From Gluconacetobacter liquefaciens (GTDB lineage: Bacteria > Pseudomonadota > Alphaproteobacteria > Acetobacterales > Acetobacteraceae): a DNA stretch of 64,000 nucleotides. The position numbers and the translations under genes were made by a program. Shown here one piece after another: positions 18,530 through 28,339 of this stretch. The DNA lies in contig NZ_QQAW01000006.1 in assembly GCF_003350405.1 (NCBI RefSeq), positions 1 to 64,000 of the forward strand, read 5' to 3'. Each line of letters begins with the position of its first letter. Position 1 is the first letter of the stretch. The notes below the pieces were generated by a model. It saw only the letters and a list, made by a program, of their open reading frames with translations, did no database searches and was not told the origin of the DNA.

Positions 18530-19648
18530 TCAGGGGTGCACCCGCCCCTCCGCCACCACGGGCAGGTGCAGCAGGACTTCGGTCCGACCGGGCCGGCTAT
18601 TCACCTCGATCACCCCGCCATGGTCGCCGATGATCTTGCCCGCCAGCGCCAGCCCCAGGCCGCTCCCCCCCGCCTTGGTGGTCAGGAAGGGCTCGAACAG
18701 ATGGGGCCGGATACTTTCGGGAATCCCGGCCCCATTATCGCGCACCGACACCACCAGCGGCAGTTCGACCCGCTGCTCCATACCCGGCACCGCCAGACGC
18801 ACGCCATGGCGATAGGCGGTACCAAGCGTGATTTCGCCCTTCCTACCCTCTCCGGCAACGGCTTCGGCGGCATTCTTGACCAGGTTCAGCAACACCTGAA
18901 CCAACTGGTCGCGATTCCCCCACACTGGCGGCAGCGACGGATCATATTCCTCGATAAAGCGGATATCGGCGGCGAACCCCTTTTGCGCCAGCAGCCGCAC
19001 ATGCTCCAGCACCCGATGGATGTTCACCGGCCTCCGCTCCAGCGGCTTGTCGCTGAAAATCTCCATCCGGTCGACCAGATCGCGGATGCGGTCGGCCTCA
19101 TCGCGGATCAGCACCGCCAGTTCCCGGTCACTCTCCGAGACCGATCCCTCCAGCAACTGCGCCGCGCCCCGGATACCAGAGAGGGGATTCTTCACTTCAT
19201 GCGCCAGAATCGCGGCCATGCCGGAGACGCTGCGCGCGGCAGAACGGAATGTGAGTTGCCGATCCAACGCCCGCGCCGCAGACGAATCGTGGAAAGTCAG
19301 CAGCACCCCGTCCGGATGCTCGGCCACCAGCGTCCCCTGCACGGTAATGCCACTGCGATGCAGCCGAGGCCCGTCCAGATTCAGCTCATGTTCCGCGATC
19401 GTCACCCCATCGCGTCGCACCTGCTCCACCAGCAGAAAGATCGGATGGTCGGAAGCCAGCACCTCCGTCAGATGCATCTGCTCCAGATGCTGGCTGGACA
19501 TGCCGAAGAACGGCTCGGCCGCGCTATTGACGTGGCGGATACGGTTATTCTCCCCCACCAGCATCACCGGCAGGGGCATGGCATCCAGCAGCGCCGCCCC
19601 GTCCGGCCGGGGCAATGCGTCGGGCGGCAGGCTCGCTTGCATGGGCAT
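18530..19648 (-). CDS. ntrB: Nitrogen regulation sensor histidine kinase NtrB
   Basis: A 372-residue soluble PAS-histidine kinase/phosphatase that controls NtrC under PII signalling. The PAS domain lies at about residues 18-125. The H-box is LAHEVKNPLSGIRGAAQLLE, the N-box VLLNLVKNAAEAV, and the G-box region NGAGIPESIRPHLFEPFLTT then GGSGLGLAL. It starts [10 protein letters not shown]; a second in-frame ATG is at 19642. The ATG overlaps the dus stop codon as ATGA, showing translational coupling in the dus-ntrB-ntrC unit. Confidence 0.96.
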   Translation of the reverse strand: MPMQASLPPDALPRPDGAALLDAMPLPVMLVGENNRIRHVNSAAEPFFGMSSQHLEQMHLTEVLASDHPIFLLVEQVRRDGVTIAEHELNLDGPRLHRSGITVQGTLVAEHPDGVLLTFHDSSAARALDRQLTFRSAARSVSGMAAILAHEVKNPLSGIRGAAQLLEGSVSESDRELAVLIRDEADRIRDLVDRMEIFSDKPLERRPVNIHRVLEHVRLLAQKGFAADIRFIEEYDPSLPPVWGNRDQLVQVLLNLVKNAAEAVAGEGRKGEITLGTAYRHGVRLAVPGMEQRVELPLVVSVRDNGAGIPESIRPHLFEPFLTTKAGGSGLGLALAGKIIGDHGGVIEVNSRPGRTEVLLHLPVVAEGRVHP

Positions 19649-20709
19649 CAGGCCGCCTGGGCGGCGTCCTGGCCGCCCGACGCACTGCCCCGGCGCTCCC
19701 GGCCCGACCCGGCGGCAATCTGGCGGTCGTAGAAATCCCCGATCATGGCGATCGCCACAGCCGCCTCGTCCACCTTGTTGATCGCAGCCCGGAAACCCGC
19801 CGAATCCGGCAGGCCGGCCGAGTACCACGACACATGCTTGCGCGCCAGGCGCAGGCCCGGATGCGCGCCGAAATGCGAAAGCATCATGTCGTAATGCTCC
19901 AGCACGATCGCCTTTTCCGTCGCCAGATCCGGGTCCGGCACCTCTTCGCCGGTCGTCAGGGCATGCCCCACCTGCGCCAGGAACCACGGCCGGCCATAGC
20001 AGCCACGCCCGATCATCACCCCGTCGGCACCCGACTGCGCCAGCGCCCGCCGCGCGTCATCGACGGTCAGGATATCGCCATTCACGATCACCGGCAGCGA
20101 AACCGCTTCCTTCACCGTGCGGACGAAGGCCCAGTCGGCGGTCCCGGTATAAAATTGCTGCCGCGTACGGCCATGCACCGTAACCATGCGGATTCCGGCC
20201 TGCTCCGCCATCCGCGCCAGCACCGGCGCGTTCAGGCTGGCATGGTCCCAGCCCATGCGCATCTTCAGCGTCACCGGCACGTCCACCGCCCGCACCACGG
20301 CCTCCAGCAACCGCCCCGCCAGTGCCTCGTCGCGCATCAGCGCCGAGCCCGCCTGCTGGCCCACCGCCACTTTCTTGACCGGACAGCCAAAATTGATGTC
20401 GATCATGTTCGCGCCACGATCGACGGCGATCCGCGCCGCCTGCGCCATCGCCTCGGGCTCACAGCCGGCAAGCTGCACAGCGTTCGGCCCCTCATCGTCC
20501 GCCACTTCGGCCATACGCAGGGTCGCCTGATTCTCGCGCACCATGGCCCAGGACGCGATCATCTCGGACACCACCAGCCCTGCGCCCAGGCGGCGCGCCA
20601 GGCGGCGGAACGGCAGGTCCGTCACGCCCGACATCGGGGCGAGAATCACCGGCGTGCGCAGCACCACACCCCTCCCCAGATCGACAGGACGCAACAATTC
20701 GGACGACAT
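19648..20709 (-). CDS. dusB: tRNA-dihydrouridine synthase (DusB / NifR3)
   Basis: A 353-residue FMN enzyme that reduces uridines in the tRNA D-loop. It has the TIM-barrel start [18 protein letters not shown], the catalytic cysteine in [13 protein letters not shown], and [14 protein letters not shown] with the flavin-binding VNGDI. The gene was historically called nifR3 because it leads the ntrBC operon in Rhodobacter and relatives, as here. The ATG at 20709 ([11 protein letters not shown]) is chosen; an in-frame start 18 bases upstream would add residues not typical of the family. It is divergent from ispDF. Confidence 0.94.
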   Translation of the reverse strand: MSSELLRPVDLGRGVVLRTPVILAPMSGVTDLPFRRLARRLGAGLVVSEMIASWAMVRENQATLRMAEVADDEGPNAVQLAGCEPEAMAQAARIAVDRGANMIDINFGCPVKKVAVGQQAGSALMRDEALAGRLLEAVVRAVDVPVTLKMRMGWDHASLNAPVLARMAEQAGIRMVTVHGRTRQQFYTGTADWAFVRTVKEAVSLPVIVNGDILTVDDARRALAQSGADGVMIGRGCYGRPWFLAQVGHALTTGEEVPDPDLATEKAIVLEHYDMMLSHFGAHPGLRLARKHVSWYSAGLPDSAGFRAAINKVDEAAVAIAMIGDFYDRQIAAGSGRERRGSASGGQDAAQAA

Positions 20710-20939
20710 GGACGGCACTACCCCCATCTGGGCTGACAGATCATGCCTTCGCCTCGCGGCGCGACACCGGAATGGACGAATTTCCAGCATGTATGCTCAG
20801 GATTTAAGCAGAATATCGACTTTGAAAGCATCACGCAATCGCGATAGCAGCCAAACGGGACGGAAACGGAGCGGCCGACGCCCGAAACAAATGCGTCCCG
20901 GCGCTTGACGGCGCGGGGCGTCCGCCGCATTGCTCCGCC

Positions 20940-22094
20940 ATGCGTGTTGCAGCCATTCTTCTTGCCGCGGGCGTGGGCCGACGTTTCAGCGCCACGACGG
21001 CATCGCCTGTCGCCAAGCAGTATCTGACGCTCGGCGGCCGGCCCATCATCCGCCACGCGGCGGATGCCCTATTCCCTCATGTGGACCTGCTCCAGCCGGT
21101 CGGCGACACCGCCGCGCTGACCGAGGCCCTGCACGGTCTGGACACCCTCCCGCCCGTCGCCGGCGGCGCCAGCCGCCAGGAAAGCGTCCGCGCGGGGCTG
21201 GAGGCGCTGGACCGCCTGCCGGCATCCGAACGCCCCGACCTGGTGCTGGTCCATGACGGCGCCCGCCCCTACGTCCCCGCCGAGGTTACGCAGGCGGTCA
21301 TCGCCGCCCTCGCCACCCACCCCGGCGCCATCCCGGCGGTGCGCGTGGCCGACACGCTCAAGCGCGGCCATGGCGGCGTCATCACCGCCACCGTCCCGCG
21401 CGACGACCTCTATCGCGCCCAGACCCCCCAGGGCTTCCGCTTCGCACTGCTGCGCGACCTCCATCGCGGCGCCGCCGCCACCGACGCCACCGACGACGCC
21501 GCCCTGCTGGAAATGGCAGGCCACACGGTCGCGCTGGTCGCCGGTTCGGAAGACAATATCAAGCTGACCTACGAGGAAGATCTGATGCGCCTGGAACGGC
21601 TGATCGGTCCGACATTGCTGCCGCGCACCGGCATCGGGTACGACGTGCATGCCTTCGCCGAAAACCGCCCGCTGATCATCTGCGGCATCACCGTGCCCCA
21701 CGATCTCGGCCTGGCCGGCCATTCCGACGCCGATGTCGGAATCCACGCCCTGTGCGACGCGATTTACGGTGCCCTGGCCGAAGGCGATATCGGCCGCCAC
21801 TTCCCGCCCAGCCAGAACGAGTGGAAGGATGCCGACAGCGCGCGCTTCCTCATCCATGCCGGGCAGCGCATCCGCGACCGTGGCGGCATGCTGGTCAACG
21901 CCGACGTCACGCTGATCTGCGAACGCCCCAAGATCGGCCCGCATTCCGAAGCGATGCGCCAGCGCCTGGCGGACCTGCTGGAAGTCGACATCGACCGCAT
22001 CTCGGTCAAGGCCACCACCTCCGAACGACTGGGCTTCACCGGCCGCGAGGAAGGCATCGCCTGCACCGCCAGCGCCACAGTCCTCGTTCCCTGA
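20940..22094 (+). CDS. ispDF: Bifunctional IspD/IspF isoprenoid synthesis enzyme
   Basis: A 384-residue fusion for two steps of the MEP pathway. The IspD part (about 1-225) is a cytidylyltransferase with [21 protein letters not shown] and [10 protein letters not shown]. The IspF part (about 228-384) is the MECDP synthase with [37 protein letters not shown] and the C-terminal [16 protein letters not shown]. The fusion is usual in alphaproteobacteria and the length is normal. It is divergent from dusB; a repeat-filled intergenic region follows. Confidence 0.97.
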   Translation: MRVAAILLAAGVGRRFSATTASPVAKQYLTLGGRPIIRHAADALFPHVDLLQPVGDTAALTEALHGLDTLPPVAGGASRQESVRAGLEALDRLPASERPDLVLVHDGARPYVPAEVTQAVIAALATHPGAIPAVRVADTLKRGHGGVITATVPRDDLYRAQTPQGFRFALLRDLHRGAAATDATDDAALLEMAGHTVALVAGSEDNIKLTYEEDLMRLERLIGPTLLPRTGIGYDVHAFAENRPLIICGITVPHDLGLAGHSDADVGIHALCDAIYGALAEGDIGRHFPPSQNEWKDADSARFLIHAGQRIRDRGGMLVNADVTLICERPKIGPHSEAMRQRLADLLEVDIDRISVKATTSERLGFTGREEGIACTASATVLVP

Positions 22095-22158
22095 AGCCTG
22101 CCCGGAAATGCGCGCTGGTGGCGATCCGGCGCGCGTTTCCTGCGCTTCGCTGCTCACG

Positions 22159-22396
22159 GCCATCAAGGCCGCTCCGCTGCGATGCTCGGAAACACACGCC
22201 GGCCGTGCCGCTACGCAGCACTCTCGCTCACCAGCCCACATTTCCGGGCAGGCTTCCCACACTCCGACCCCAGCGAACGCCAGCATTTCGTTCGCAGCCA
22301 TCAAGGCCGCTCCGCTGCGATGCGCAGAAACACACGCCGGCCGTGCCGCTTCGCAGCACTCTCACTCACCAGCCCACGTTTCCAGGCAGGCTTCCC
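22159..22396. repeat. Pair of about 100-bp direct repeats with an inverted arm, downstream of ispDF
   Basis: The stretch 22159-22258 recurs at 22297-22396, an exact 138-base offset with only a few differences. Each copy begins GCCATCAAGGCCGCTCCGC and ends GGCAGGCTTCCC. The sequence just after ispDF (about 22093-22120) is a partial inverted copy of the repeat's end, so the whole block resembles a degenerate palindromic intergenic element. No protein-coding pattern is seen in 22095-22436. Confidence 0.8.
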
Positions 22397-22436
22397 GCCT
22401 CTCCCGGCCCGTGGCGATACCAGAATTTCGCCTAAT

Positions 22437-22649
22437 TCAGCCGTCGATTGCCATGATGACAACGACGACGGGCACGACCGCCAGCAGCACCCACGCACCC
22501 ATGGCGCAGGTCGCGACCCAGTGCGCAACACGCTGCCGGACACGGCGCGACGAACCGGCGTGATCAGCCCGGCCTTTCGATGCCCGGTCGATCTCATGCG
22601 CGGCAATCCCCGGCATTTCCGAAAGCGGCCGCAAATCGATCAAAGCCAT
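22437..22649 (-). CDS. Small single-pass membrane protein of unknown function
   Basis: A 70-residue protein with a charged N-terminal half (DRASKGRADHAGSSRRVRQR) and one membrane helix at about residues 46-68, ending in MAIDG. An excellent AGGAG Shine-Dalgarno sits seven bases before the ATG on the minus strand, which supports real translation. The cytoplasmic basic segment before the helix predicts the N-terminus inside. No known domain is recognised. It lies after the ATP12 end of the rarA operon on the same strand, separated by about 130 bases, so it probably has its own promoter or is the last gene of that unit. Confidence 0.6.
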   Translation of the reverse strand: MALIDLRPLSEMPGIAAHEIDRASKGRADHAGSSRRVRQRVAHWVATCAMGAWVLLAVVPVVVVIMAIDG

Positions 22650-22782
22650 GCGCTCACTCCTGAGTCGTCGTTGTTCTCCGTCCCTTCTACAGCGAAGCTC
22701 TGTAACAGAGTGTTTGGCTCGGTGTCGGAACGCAAGCCGGAAGCTGCCGGCACTTTATGGCGGTTCCATGACCACCCAGCAG

Positions 22783-23544
22783 TTACGAATCGGCGTGCAG
22801 CAGCGCCAGAAACGATGCCGCGTCCTTAACATCCATCCCCAGCATCTCCAGGCGCGCAGCCTGCTCGGCATCCTGCCCCCAGAGTTCCATCTGGGTCCGC
22901 TCGTCCAGGGTCGCGCAGGCCATGGCCTGCTCGGCCGTCAGCCGTCCATCCACCAGCGCCAGCCCCAGCACCAGACTGCCCAGCGCCGGCACAGCCACGC
23001 CCAGCGCGGCCAGCGCCCCGTCCGGCAGCCCCTCAAGCACCGATTGCAGCCCCGCCAGCGCCTCGGGCGACTGATCGACCGGCATCACCCCGTCGGTGCT
23101 CCGCAACACGACATCATATCGGGCACGCAGCCATTCCAGCCACGGGTCCCATTCCTGCTGCTGGCGTTCGACCAGCAGCGCCGGGTAGCGCACGCGGTAA
23201 CACAGCAATTCATGGCGCGCGTATCCCAGCAATACGCCAATCACAGCCGCCCGATCGGGCGCGATCCGCTCCAGCATCGTCCCCGCGATCCGTGTCAGCC
23301 GCAGGTCGGACGGCGCGAACTCGCCCCCCTTCCCGCCGCCGCCCGCCGCCTGCCACTCCCCGGCCAGGGCCTCGGCCAGCGCCCGGCTCCCCACACGCAG
23401 CACCGCCCCACCCGGCAGACGCACCGGCCGGCCATCCAGCCGGACCGCAAAGCCCTCGGGTTCCGACACCACCTCGGTATGGTCCCAGAAGCGGCGCCGC
23501 GTGGCAGGGGCGGAAGAACGAGGCGTCACAGGCGTATCATTCAT
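22783..23544 (-). CDS. ATP12-type F1-ATPase assembly chaperone
   Basis: A 253-residue homologue of mitochondrial Atp12p, which in mitochondria protects the F1 alpha subunit during assembly. Family features are RFWDHTEVVSEPEGFAVRLD near the N-terminus, PVRLPGGAVLRVGSRALAEA, the central YARHELLCYRVRYPALLVER and the C-terminal WGQDAEQAARLE. The role in alphaproteobacteria is inferred from homology. Its ATG overlaps the stop of the AsmA gene as ATGA, so the two are translationally coupled. Confidence 0.9.
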   Translation of the reverse strand: MNDTPVTPRSSAPATRRRFWDHTEVVSEPEGFAVRLDGRPVRLPGGAVLRVGSRALAEALAGEWQAAGGGGKGGEFAPSDLRLTRIAGTMLERIAPDRAAVIGVLLGYARHELLCYRVRYPALLVERQQQEWDPWLEWLRARYDVVLRSTDGVMPVDQSPEALAGLQSVLEGLPDGALAALGVAVPALGSLVLGLALVDGRLTAEQAMACATLDERTQMELWGQDAEQAARLEMLGMDVKDAASFLALLHADS

Positions 23545-25988
23545 CGAAATAATCCAAGACCACGCAGAATATTCATCACTTTCGGCGCCTTGGCCTTCGG
23601 CGCGGCATCCGGCGCCGGGCCGGGCTGTTCCTCGCGCGCCGCCTTCAGCGCATCGGGGCACGGATCGCCGATCGCCGCCGACGGCCCGATGGTCAGCATG
23701 AAGCGATGCCCCGGCCCCGCCGCTTCCGGCCGGGGCTGCGGCGCCCGGATGGTACCGGCCACCACGATCGGCATCGAGGCGCCGCTGCCACCGATCAGCA
23801 ATTGCGGCATCAGGTGCAGGTCCAGGTCCTGCTGCGCCAGGCCGATCGTCCCGTGGCCCGTCATCGCCAACCGAAAGGTCTGCAACCCGATCGTATCCAG
23901 CGCCGCCCGCCCGTCGCCCAGCGTCATATGCACGCCCAGACAACGCAGCGCGACCGAAGTCCCCCGTGTGGCGGCCGAGGCATCCGGCCCCAGCAGGCGG
24001 CCCAGCGTATTGCCGTCGACCTGCCCCCTGACCATCGACAGGCCCAGATGCCCTCCCAGATTGTCACGCAGCGCAGCGCGATCATTCCCCTGGGTTTGCA
24101 CGCTGCCGACCAGTTGCAGGCTGCCACGCAGCATCGGCGTCAGGTCGAAAGCCTGGGCCAGCCAGTCGGCCGGCAGCACCAGCGTCCGCACATCGGCCGA
24201 CAGGCGCGGCACTGCACCCGATGCGTCGACGGACAGCACGGCATCCAGACTGCGCCCCACGCCATCGGCATGCAGCGGATCAATCGTCAGATGCCCGCCC
24301 CGCAACACGAAATGGGCTTCGGCGGCATGATAATCCTCATCATACAGCCGCATCCGGTCCGCCGTGAGGTCCAGATCTCCATCCATCTGCCGCAGACGCT
24401 CGAATGGCAGCGGCGCATCATCAGCGCCCCCCTCCCGCACCGCCGATGGCGCCCCCCCGTCAGCCGAAGGCTCCGCAACCGGGGCGGCGGCACGCACCGT
24501 ATCCACATCCAGCCGGCTCGCATGCAGCCGCCCGTTCAGCAGCGGAACCCCATTCGTCCCCCCCTGTCGAAGAAAAGAGAGGTCCCCATCCAGCGTCATC
24601 TGCGCCGAATCCAGCCGCAGCCCGGTCAGCCGTATGTCGGAACCGCCCCGAACCGCCAGATGCGCATCGGCCGTCAAATGATCCAGCACCAGATTGCCGG
24701 GCAGCGACAGCCTGCCGGCGGTCAGATGACCGTCCAGAGCCGACTGACCACCCCCAACGGTTCCTCCCAGCCGCAGATTCCCACCCGCGACATCCACCAC
24801 CAGATCCAGCGGCATCGCACTGCTCAGGAAGTTGTGTGCCGCAGCCATGGTCTCGGCCGGCGTCCCCAGCGTGCCATGCAGCGCGAACGGCTGGCCGGCG
24901 TAATGCCCGGCGGTCTCGATCGCCACATGATCGGCCGGCGTCGGCACATCCACCGCCAGACGATCCAGCACCAGCCCACTCACCACCGGCAGGCTGCCGA
25001 TCGCCCCGGTGCGCAGCCGCACCTGCCGCAGGCCCGGCATCGGCGCCGTATCCGATCCCAGATCAACCACATGCGCCGTCAGGTCGATATCATGAATATC
25101 CGGCAGATTCGCATGCACGAACAGTCGGTTGAGATCCGCCAACTGCCCGATCGCCAGATGCACCGCCGCATCATAGCCGCGCAGGCGCATCGGGTCGGAG
25201 AGATTACCCTCCAGCGTGGCGGAACCCGCATCCCGCCCCTCGATCCGCAACGAAGCCTGCAAGCGAACCGGCCATGCCGAGTTCTCCGCCCCGAAAATCT
25301 GGCCAACCTGCCCCGACAGGCTGACAACCGCGGAGGAATCCCCCTGCCGATGCGCCTGCACGCCGACCGAGGGTTTCGCCCCGGTCAGCCCCGACAGATC
25401 CAGGCTGTCCAGTGTCACCGCCCCGCTGGCATGGGCGCGCTGATCGTCCCAGCGCAGATCGGCATCCCGGACCCGCGCGCTGCCGATCCGAATCCGCCAT
25501 GGGGTCGAGGGGGAAGAGACACCACCCGGCGGCCTGTCCGATTCGGCCGGGGGCCGCATCTGCCAGTTCGCGCGCCCGTCCGCCATCCGCTCCACCAACA
25601 GGTCGGGATGGATCAGGCGCACATCTTCCAGCCGGATTTCGTGCCGCAACAGCGGCAGCAGCGCCAGCCGCGCATCCAGTTCGGTCGCCGTCAGCATCTC
25701 CGGCCGCGCCCCACCCGGCATGTCCGACAACGCCAGATCCCGAATGGAGACCGACGGGTAAGGCAGCAGATGCACCTGCACCGCCCCCACCTTCAGTACA
25801 CGGCCGGTCTGCTGCCACACCGCCGCCACCGCCTTCTCGCGCAGCCCGGCGGGGTCAAGCCGCATCCACGCGCCCATCACGCCGGCGCCCCCCAGCAGCA
25901 CAAGCGCGGCGAGCACCTTCAACAGGCGCAGGCGACGGCGCTTCGGTCGCGGCGGCTTCGGCTCCCCTTCCAACACGACCGGCAGCAT
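23541..25988 (-). CDS. AsmA family envelope protein
   Basis: An 815-residue protein with a basic N-terminus (PKRRRLRLLK) and one membrane helix at about residues 22-42. A very long periplasmic beta-rich region follows, resembling the bridge-like AsmA/TamB/YhdP lipid-transfer superfamily. The N-terminal AsmA signature is seen in VGAVQVHLLPYPSVSIRDLA. The C-terminal conserved part is near LLGPDASAATRGTSVALRCL. Family members help move or balance phospholipids between inner and outer membranes; that role here is inferred. It begins three bases after the pseudouridine synthase gene and overlaps ATP12. Confidence 0.85.
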   Translation of the reverse strand: MLPVVLEGEPKPPRPKRRRLRLLKVLAALVLLGGAGVMGAWMRLDPAGLREKAVAAVWQQTGRVLKVGAVQVHLLPYPSVSIRDLALSDMPGGARPEMLTATELDARLALLPLLRHEIRLEDVRLIHPDLLVERMADGRANWQMRPPAESDRPPGGVSSPSTPWRIRIGSARVRDADLRWDDQRAHASGAVTLDSLDLSGLTGAKPSVGVQAHRQGDSSAVVSLSGQVGQIFGAENSAWPVRLQASLRIEGRDAGSATLEGNLSDPMRLRGYDAAVHLAIGQLADLNRLFVHANLPDIHDIDLTAHVVDLGSDTAPMPGLRQVRLRTGAIGSLPVVSGLVLDRLAVDVPTPADHVAIETAGHYAGQPFALHGTLGTPAETMAAAHNFLSSAMPLDLVVDVAGGNLRLGGTVGGGQSALDGHLTAGRLSLPGNLVLDHLTADAHLAVRGGSDIRLTGLRLDSAQMTLDGDLSFLRQGGTNGVPLLNGRLHASRLDVDTVRAAAPVAEPSADGGAPSAVREGGADDAPLPFERLRQMDGDLDLTADRMRLYDEDYHAAEAHFVLRGGHLTIDPLHADGVGRSLDAVLSVDASGAVPRLSADVRTLVLPADWLAQAFDLTPMLRGSLQLVGSVQTQGNDRAALRDNLGGHLGLSMVRGQVDGNTLGRLLGPDASAATRGTSVALRCLGVHMTLGDGRAALDTIGLQTFRLAMTGHGTIGLAQQDLDLHLMPQLLIGGSGASMPIVVAGTIRAPQPRPEAAGPGHRFMLTIGPSAAIGDPCPDALKAAREEQPGPAPDAAPKAKAPKVMNILRGLGLFR

Positions 25989-25991
25989 GGC

Positions 25992-26969
25992 TCAGCTCCG
26001 CCGAGGCGCCGGCGTCGCACCGGCGGTAAACCCGAGTTGCCGGAAAGTCTCGCGCATATGGGCCGGCAGTTCCGCCGACACCTGCAAGCGGCCGCCCGCC
26101 GGATGCGGCAGGTCCAGCGACCGCGCATGCAGATGCAGCCGGTCGACGAACCCCTCGGGGTGCGCCGCGTCTCCGCCATATTTCGGGTCACCCAGAATCG
26201 GCGTCCCCAGCGCCTCGCAATGCACGCGCAGCTGATGGGTCCGCCCCGTCAGCGGCGACAGCGCCAGCCAGGACAGACGGCGCCCGGCGGCATCCAGAAC
26301 CTCGTATTCCGACAAAGCATGGACCGCGTCCTCATCCTTGCGCGACGCCACCACCGTCAGCGCCCCCGGCCCCACTCCCAGCCGAGCCAGCGGCTGGTCG
26401 ATCACCCCGCTGGCCGGCGTCGGCCGACCGATCACCACCGCCCAGTAGGTCTTGCGCACATCGCGCCCACGGAACGACGCCGCCAGCTTGGCCGCCACGC
26501 CGGGCGTCCGCGCCAGTAGCAGCAGCCCCGACGTGTCCCGGTCGATCCGGTGCACCAGACGCGGGCGCGGATCGTCATCATTGTCCTTCAACGCATCCAG
26601 CATGCCGTCCACATGGTGGGTGATGCCCGGCCCGCCCTGCACCGCCAGCCCGGCCGGCTTGTTCAGGACGATCACCTGCGCATCGCTGTACAACACCATA
26701 CCCCGGATCTCGCGCACCGTCCGCTCGTCCAGCACGGGCCGTGGCGGCGGTGCCGGACGCGCGGCGGCAGGGATCGGCGGCACACGCACCGCCTGCCCCG
26801 GCACCAGGCGGGTCGCGGTGTCGGCACGCTTGCCATCCACCCGCACCTGTCCCGTGCGGCACAGCTTCTGCAATGCCCCCTGGGTCAGATGGGGATAATG
26901 GCGGCGAAACCAGCGGTCGAGGCGGATATCGGCTTCGTCATCGCTGACGGTCAGGGTCACTACACTCAT
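25992..26969 (-). CDS. RluA/RluC-type pseudouridine synthase
   Basis: A 325-residue RNA-uridine isomerase. The N-terminal S4 domain (about residues 5-75, LDRWFRRHYPHLTQGALQKL) is followed by the catalytic HRIDRDTSGLLLLART near residue 155 and RTHQLRVHCEALGTPILGDP. It resembles RluC, which in E. coli modifies 23S positions 955, 2504 and 2580; the target here is inferred. The ATG at 26969 (MSVVTLTVSD) is chosen because it overlaps the rarA stop codon as ATGA. It is distinct from the RluD-type gene at 2752. Confidence 0.88.
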   Translation of the reverse strand: MSVVTLTVSDDEADIRLDRWFRRHYPHLTQGALQKLCRTGQVRVDGKRADTATRLVPGQAVRVPPIPAAARPAPPPRPVLDERTVREIRGMVLYSDAQVIVLNKPAGLAVQGGPGITHHVDGMLDALKDNDDDPRPRLVHRIDRDTSGLLLLARTPGVAAKLAASFRGRDVRKTYWAVVIGRPTPASGVIDQPLARLGVGPGALTVVASRKDEDAVHALSEYEVLDAAGRRLSWLALSPLTGRTHQLRVHCEALGTPILGDPKYGGDAAHPEGFVDRLHLHARSLDLPHPAGGRLQVSAELPAHMRETFRQLGFTAGATPAPRRS

Positions 26970-28339
26970 GACTGACGGCTTTCCCGCAGTCTGGCCCACC
27001 TGTCCAGCCGTCGCGCGATTTCAGCCTCGAATCCCCACCCGCTGGGGCGATACAGCACTTCGCGCCGCATCTCGTCCGGGAAGTAATTCTGGCCGGAAAA
27101 TCCCTCTTCGCTGTCGTGGTCGTATTCATAACCCCTGCCGTAGCCGAGATCCTTCATCAGTCCGGTCGGCGCATTCAGGATATGGGCCGGCGGCATCAGG
27201 CTGCCGGTCGCCTTCGCCAGCCGCCGCGCCGCGTTGTAGGCGGTATAGACGGCATTCGATTTCGGCGCGGTGCCCAGATGCACCACCAGTTGCGCCAGCG
27301 CCAGTTCCCCCTCGGGCGAGCCGAGTCGCTCGTAGGTCTCCCACGCCGCCACCGCCAGCGGCAAAGCCTGCGGATCGGCCATCCCCACATCCTCGGCCGC
27401 GAACCGGGTCAGCCGCCGCGCGATGAAACGTGGGTCCTCTCCCCCTTCGAGCATCCGCGCGAACCAGTACAGCGCCGCGTCGGGGTCCGAACCCCGCAGC
27501 GATTTATGCAGCGCCGAAATCAGATTGTAATGTTCCTCGCGGTCCTTGTCGTAAAGCACCGCCCGCCGCGCCAGCAGAGCGGACAGCCCCTGCCCGTCCA
27601 GCGGCGCCCCCTCCGGCAGCGCCAGCACCTGCTCGACCATGTTCAGCAGATACCGCCCGTCACCATCCGCCATCGCACGCAACGTCGCCCGACCATCCGC
27701 CGTCAGCGGCAGGTCCCGCCCGCTCTCGGCCTCGGCCCGGCACAGCAACCGCTCCAGCGCGTCATCATCCAGCCGCCGCAGCACCATGACCTGGCAGCGC
27801 GACAGCAGCGCGCCATTCAGGGCGAAAGACGGGTTCTCCGTCGTCGCCCCCACCAGCACCACCGTCCCGTCCTCGACCACCGGCAGAAACCCGTCCTGCT
27901 GGGCGCGATTGAAGCGATGGATCTCGTCCACGAACAGCAAAGTGCCCTGCCCGATGGCAGCCCGCTGCCGGGCCTCCTCAAACGCCCGCTTTAAATCCGC
28001 AACGCCCGAGAACACGGCCGAAATCTGCACGAAGCGCAGCCCCGCCGCGTCGGCCAGCAAGCGGGCGATGGTCGTCTTGCCCACCCCCGGCCCGCCCCAC
28101 AAGATCAGGCTGGCAAGCGTGCCCCGGTCCAGCATGCGCCGCAGCGCGCCATCCGGCCCCAGCAGATGGTCCTGCCCCACCACCTCGTCCAGTGATGCCG
28201 GGCGCAGCCGGTCGGCCAGAGGCTGCGTGCGCGGCGGTGCCGGACGCCCACGCCGCCCGGCCGGATCATGCCGGGTATCGACAGCCGCCGAACCACCGAA
28301 CAGATCCCCGCTTCCCCGCTCATCCTGCCTGCCTGCCAT
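26966..28339 (-). CDS. rarA: Replication-associated recombination protein RarA (MgsA)
   Basis: A 457-residue AAA+ ATPase of the clamp-loader type, acting at stalled replication forks. Walker A is GGPGVGKTTIARLLAD, and Walker B is LFVDEIHRFNRAQQD, followed by sensor 1 LVGATTENPSFALN. The C-terminal tetramerisation domain has YNLISALHKSLRGSDPDAAL and YGRGYEYDHDSEEGFSGQNY. The frame is open further upstream, but ATG 28339 starts close to the usual N-terminal length. A GAGGCGGGG element precedes it. It is the first gene of the rarA-rluC-asmA-atp12 overlapping operon. Confidence 0.92.
   Translation of the reverse strand: MAGRQDERGSGDLFGGSAAVDTRHDPAGRRGRPAPPRTQPLADRLRPASLDEVVGQDHLLGPDGALRRMLDRGTLASLILWGGPGVGKTTIARLLADAAGLRFVQISAVFSGVADLKRAFEEARQRAAIGQGTLLFVDEIHRFNRAQQDGFLPVVEDGTVVLVGATTENPSFALNGALLSRCQVMVLRRLDDDALERLLCRAEAESGRDLPLTADGRATLRAMADGDGRYLLNMVEQVLALPEGAPLDGQGLSALLARRAVLYDKDREEHYNLISALHKSLRGSDPDAALYWFARMLEGGEDPRFIARRLTRFAAEDVGMADPQALPLAVAAWETYERLGSPEGELALAQLVVHLGTAPKSNAVYTAYNAARRLAKATGSLMPPAHILNAPTGLMKDLGYGRGYEYDHDSEEGFSGQNYFPDEMRREVLYRPSGWGFEAEIARRLDRWARLRESRQS

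Noticed and set aside
23706-26519. Long plus-strand frame (about 937 residues) opposite the AsmA and RluC genes
   Set aside because: Arg/Gln/Pro-rich translation without domains; the minus strand carries two clear gene families.
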